This document shows, piece after piece, positions 6,302 through 7,589 of a stretch of DNA of 7,589 nt (position 1 is its first letter; each line of letters starts with the position of its first letter). The notes under the pieces are model-generated. The model was not told the origin of the DNA. It saw nothing but the letters and a program-made list of their open reading frames with translations, and did no database searches. The stretch is taken from NCBI GenBank assembly GCA_025934475.1, contig JAICXZ010000137.1:1-7589 (forward strand). Direction: 5' to 3'. A program made the position numbers and the translations under genes. Source of the stretch: Mucilaginibacter sp. (lineage in GTDB: Bacteria > Bacteroidota > Bacteroidia > Sphingobacteriales > Sphingobacteriaceae).

Positions 6302-6781
6302 ATGGTCGATAAGATTAAACCGTTCATACTTGATATACAAGCCTTAACCTTTGAGTATATTTTTGAGGTGTGGAATTGGCGTTTGAAGGGAATGAAAAAA
6401 ATTCTGATCGTATCAAAATGGGGCGACTTGTTTCTTTTGGGGGACGATGGCTTTGTTTATTGGTTGGCAGTCGATTCTGGAGGCGGTTTGTCAAAGATTG
6501 CAGCGGACGAAAATGAATTTATTTCCTTATTAAATAGCGATACACATATAGAAAACTGGTTTATGGCTAGTTGGATTGAACGTTTGGAAAAAGCAGGAAT
6601 TTTTCTGCAAGCTGACCAGGTTTACAATCATAAAAAGCTACCTGTTTTAGGTGGAGAATATGCAAACAATAACATCGAGGCCCTCGACATTAAAATAGCT
6701 ATTCCATTGGCAAGCGAGATAAGCAGGCAAATAAAAGATTTACCGGACGGCACCAAGGTGAAAATTGTAGCTGAAGATTAA
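6302..6781 (+). CDS. DUF1851 / T6SS immunity protein Tdi1-like domain protein
   Basis: 159 residues from the ATG at 6302. From memory of the family I recognise the DUF1851 (Tdi1 C-terminal-like) pattern: KWGDLFLLGDDGFVYWLAVD in the middle, then a C-terminal KLPVLGGEYANNNIEALDIK and SRQIKDLPDGTKVKI block. The name comes from the Agrobacterium immunity protein Tdi1, which neutralises a type VI DNase. Many relatives are orphan genes of unproven role, and no toxin or secretion gene is nearby, so immunity is only a hypothesis. No signal peptide or membrane segment; probably cytoplasmic. The frame is open upstream to a TTG at 6254 (175 residues), but those 16 codons show no family match that I can recognise and the ATG is preferred. 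The gene is AT-richer than its neighbours: sampled 60-base lines are 35-42% GC against about 55% in GH3, which suggests acquisition. Its stop is 6 bases from the stop of the convergent acetyltransferase gene. Confidence 0.72.
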   Translation: MVDKIKPFILDIQALTFEYIFEVWNWRLKGMKKILIVSKWGDLFLLGDDGFVYWLAVDSGGGLSKIAADENEFISLLNSDTHIENWFMASWIERLEKAGIFLQADQVYNHKKLPVLGGEYANNNIEALDIKIAIPLASEISRQIKDLPDGTKVKIVAED

Positions 6782-6787
6782 TAAACT

Positions 6788-7255
6788 CTAAAGGCTTTTC
6801 CTAAAACAAACACTCGCTTCCATCCCAATATAAGGACCGTAATTGGGTATCGTTTCGTAACCCCGGTTTTTCAGAAAGCTTATTGATTCGGCAAGTTTAT
6901 TGGCTGTTTCGGTGATTACCTCGGTGTAACCTGCTTCTTTTGCCCAAACTTCAAGCTCGTCCATGACCGCTGTTCCTATGCCCAATTTTCGTTCAGATGG
7001 TCTTACGTAAACGCGTTTTATCTCTACAGTGTGACTATCGATTTCTTTGAAGCATCCGCAACCAACTGCTACATCATTTGCGCACGCTATTACCACCGTA
7101 TCCAGGTGACTTATCTGGTTATACTTGTCATGAATGACCCGAAAGTCGTCATATATTTCACGTATCTCAAAAGTAAGCTGTGCCACCAGGAGCGGAAAGT
7201 CGGGGTCACTGGCGTCCGTTCTTTTAATAGTAATCGATTTTGCCGGGGAGGGCAT
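6788..7255 (-). CDS. GNAT family N-acetyltransferase
   Basis: 155 residues, complete. GNAT motif A is VEIKRVYVRPSERKLGIG, with the acetyl-CoA pyrophosphate loop R89-K90-L91-G92-I93-G94, followed by the helix GTAVMDELEVWAKEAGY. Motif B is SISFLKNRGYETIPNYGPY, ending in the substrate-side VCFRKSL. The family transfers acetyl from acetyl-CoA to an amine. The NYGPY-GMExSVCxRK tail places it in a small, widespread subgroup of unknown substrate, and it shares this tail with the neighbouring gene. The start is the ATG at 7255, preceded by an AT-rich stretch without a Shine-Dalgarno. It lies 39 bases downstream of the second acetyltransferase gene on the same strand, so the two are probably co-transcribed after a tandem duplication. 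Substrate not predictable. Confidence 0.88.
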   Translation of the reverse strand: MPSPAKSITIKRTDASDPDFPLLVAQLTFEIREIYDDFRVIHDKYNQISHLDTVVIACANDVAVGCGCFKEIDSHTVEIKRVYVRPSERKLGIGTAVMDELEVWAKEAGYTEVITETANKLAESISFLKNRGYETIPNYGPYIGMEASVCFRKSL

Positions 7256-7294
7256 GGGATTTAAATTAATTAGTGTGTCGGGTACTGTATAAAT

Positions 7295-7589
7295 TTACAA
7301 TTTTTTACGCATACAAACACTATTTTCCATTCCGGCATAGGGGCCATAGTTGATCGTAATTGCATAACCCGATCGTTCGTAAAGATGGATAGCCTCGGGC
7401 TGCTTACGACCTGTTTCCAATATGGCCCGGCTAAACCCTTTTTCTTTGGCCCAGGTTTCCAGCCCGGAGAGTATTTGGGTCGCAACGCCTTGTCCGCGGT
7501 ATGCGGGTTCAACAAACATCCGCTTAACCTCGATGGTATTATCGCTAAATTTCCGGAAACAGCCGCAACCTATGGGCGCGTTATCGTTA
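7295..7589 (-). CDS. GNAT family N-acetyltransferase, C-terminal part, paralogue of the neighbour
   Basis: Open on the minus strand from the window edge to the TAA at 7295-7297; 97 whole codons are visible and the N-terminus lies beyond base 7589. The frame reads PIGCGCFRKF upstream of the internal ATG at 7519, so that Met (KRMFVEP) is not the start. Motif A is VEPAYRGQGVA (acetyl-CoA loop RGQGVA), and the tail is NYGPYAGMENSVCMRKKL. Aligned without gaps to the neighbouring acetyltransferase over the last 91 residues, I count 43 identities, so the two arose by tandem duplication or are two members of one subgroup. The pyrophosphate loop here is the classical Q/R-x-x-G-x-A form (R-G-Q-G-V-A), while the neighbour has R-K-L-G-I-G. 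As the upstream member on the minus strand, it probably leads the two-gene unit; its promoter is outside the window. Confidence 0.88.
   Translation of the reverse strand, partial: NDNAPIGCGCFRKFSDNTIEVKRMFVEPAYRGQGVATQILSGLETWAKEKGFSRAILETGRKQPEAIHLYERSGYAITINYGPYAGMENSVCMRKKL

Noticed and set aside
7295..7519. A short 74-residue acetyltransferase starting at 7519
   Set aside because: The frame continues to the window edge with clear GNAT sequence (GCGCF...VKR) that aligns to the neighbour, so this Met is internal.

Overview
The window looks like chromosomal DNA of a Bacteroidota bacterium, most likely Sphingobacteriaceae (Mucilaginibacter/Pedobacter-like). I infer this from the style of the proteins (a stand-alone CheY-like regulator ending in an SKPL motif, a Bacteroidota-type RecJ, LptB next to a bacterial GH3 protein, a DUF1851/Tdi1-like protein), from starts that mostly lack Shine-Dalgarno sequences, and from TAnnTTTG-like promoter words. 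No sequence search could be run, so the taxon is an inference. Nothing indicates a phage, plasmid, insertion sequence, CRISPR array, tRNA or rRNA.

Layout. (1) 1-390: the 3' end of gcvP (glycine cleavage P-protein), followed by a strong GC-rich hairpin at 399-430. (2) 615-1034: a single-domain response regulator. (3) 1123-1893, minus strand: a metallo-beta-lactamase-fold hydrolase with a complete two-metal site, convergent with the regulator and divergent from recJ. (4) 2083-3780 recJ, 3871-4608 lptB and 4732-6252 a GH3 acyl-adenylate-type enzyme, three co-directional genes. (5) 6302-6781: an AT-richer gene for a DUF1851/Tdi1-type immunity-like protein. (6) 6788-7255 and 7295-7589, minus strand: two tandem, clearly paralogous GNAT acetyltransferases, the second cut by the window edge.

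The genes do not form one pathway. They cover C1/glycine metabolism, signalling, a lactonase-like hydrolase, DNA repair, LPS export and small-molecule acylation. LptB powers lipopolysaccharide export; RecJ is the 5'-3' single-strand exonuclease of recombination and repair; the substrate of the bacterial GH3 is unknown.

The most striking non-coding signal is that four consecutive gene junctions (1044-1127, 1899-2058, 3783-3867, 4611-4724) are each filled almost edge to edge by the same architecture built from different words. A left arm of degenerate short tandem units (period 9, 8, 7 and about 8 bp) is followed by a right arm carrying the reverse complement of the same unit. Each junction has its own word, so these are not copies of one mobile repeat. 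They look like locally generated inverted micro-tandem arrays able to fold into long imperfect hairpins, and any promoter or terminator of these genes must lie in or beside them.
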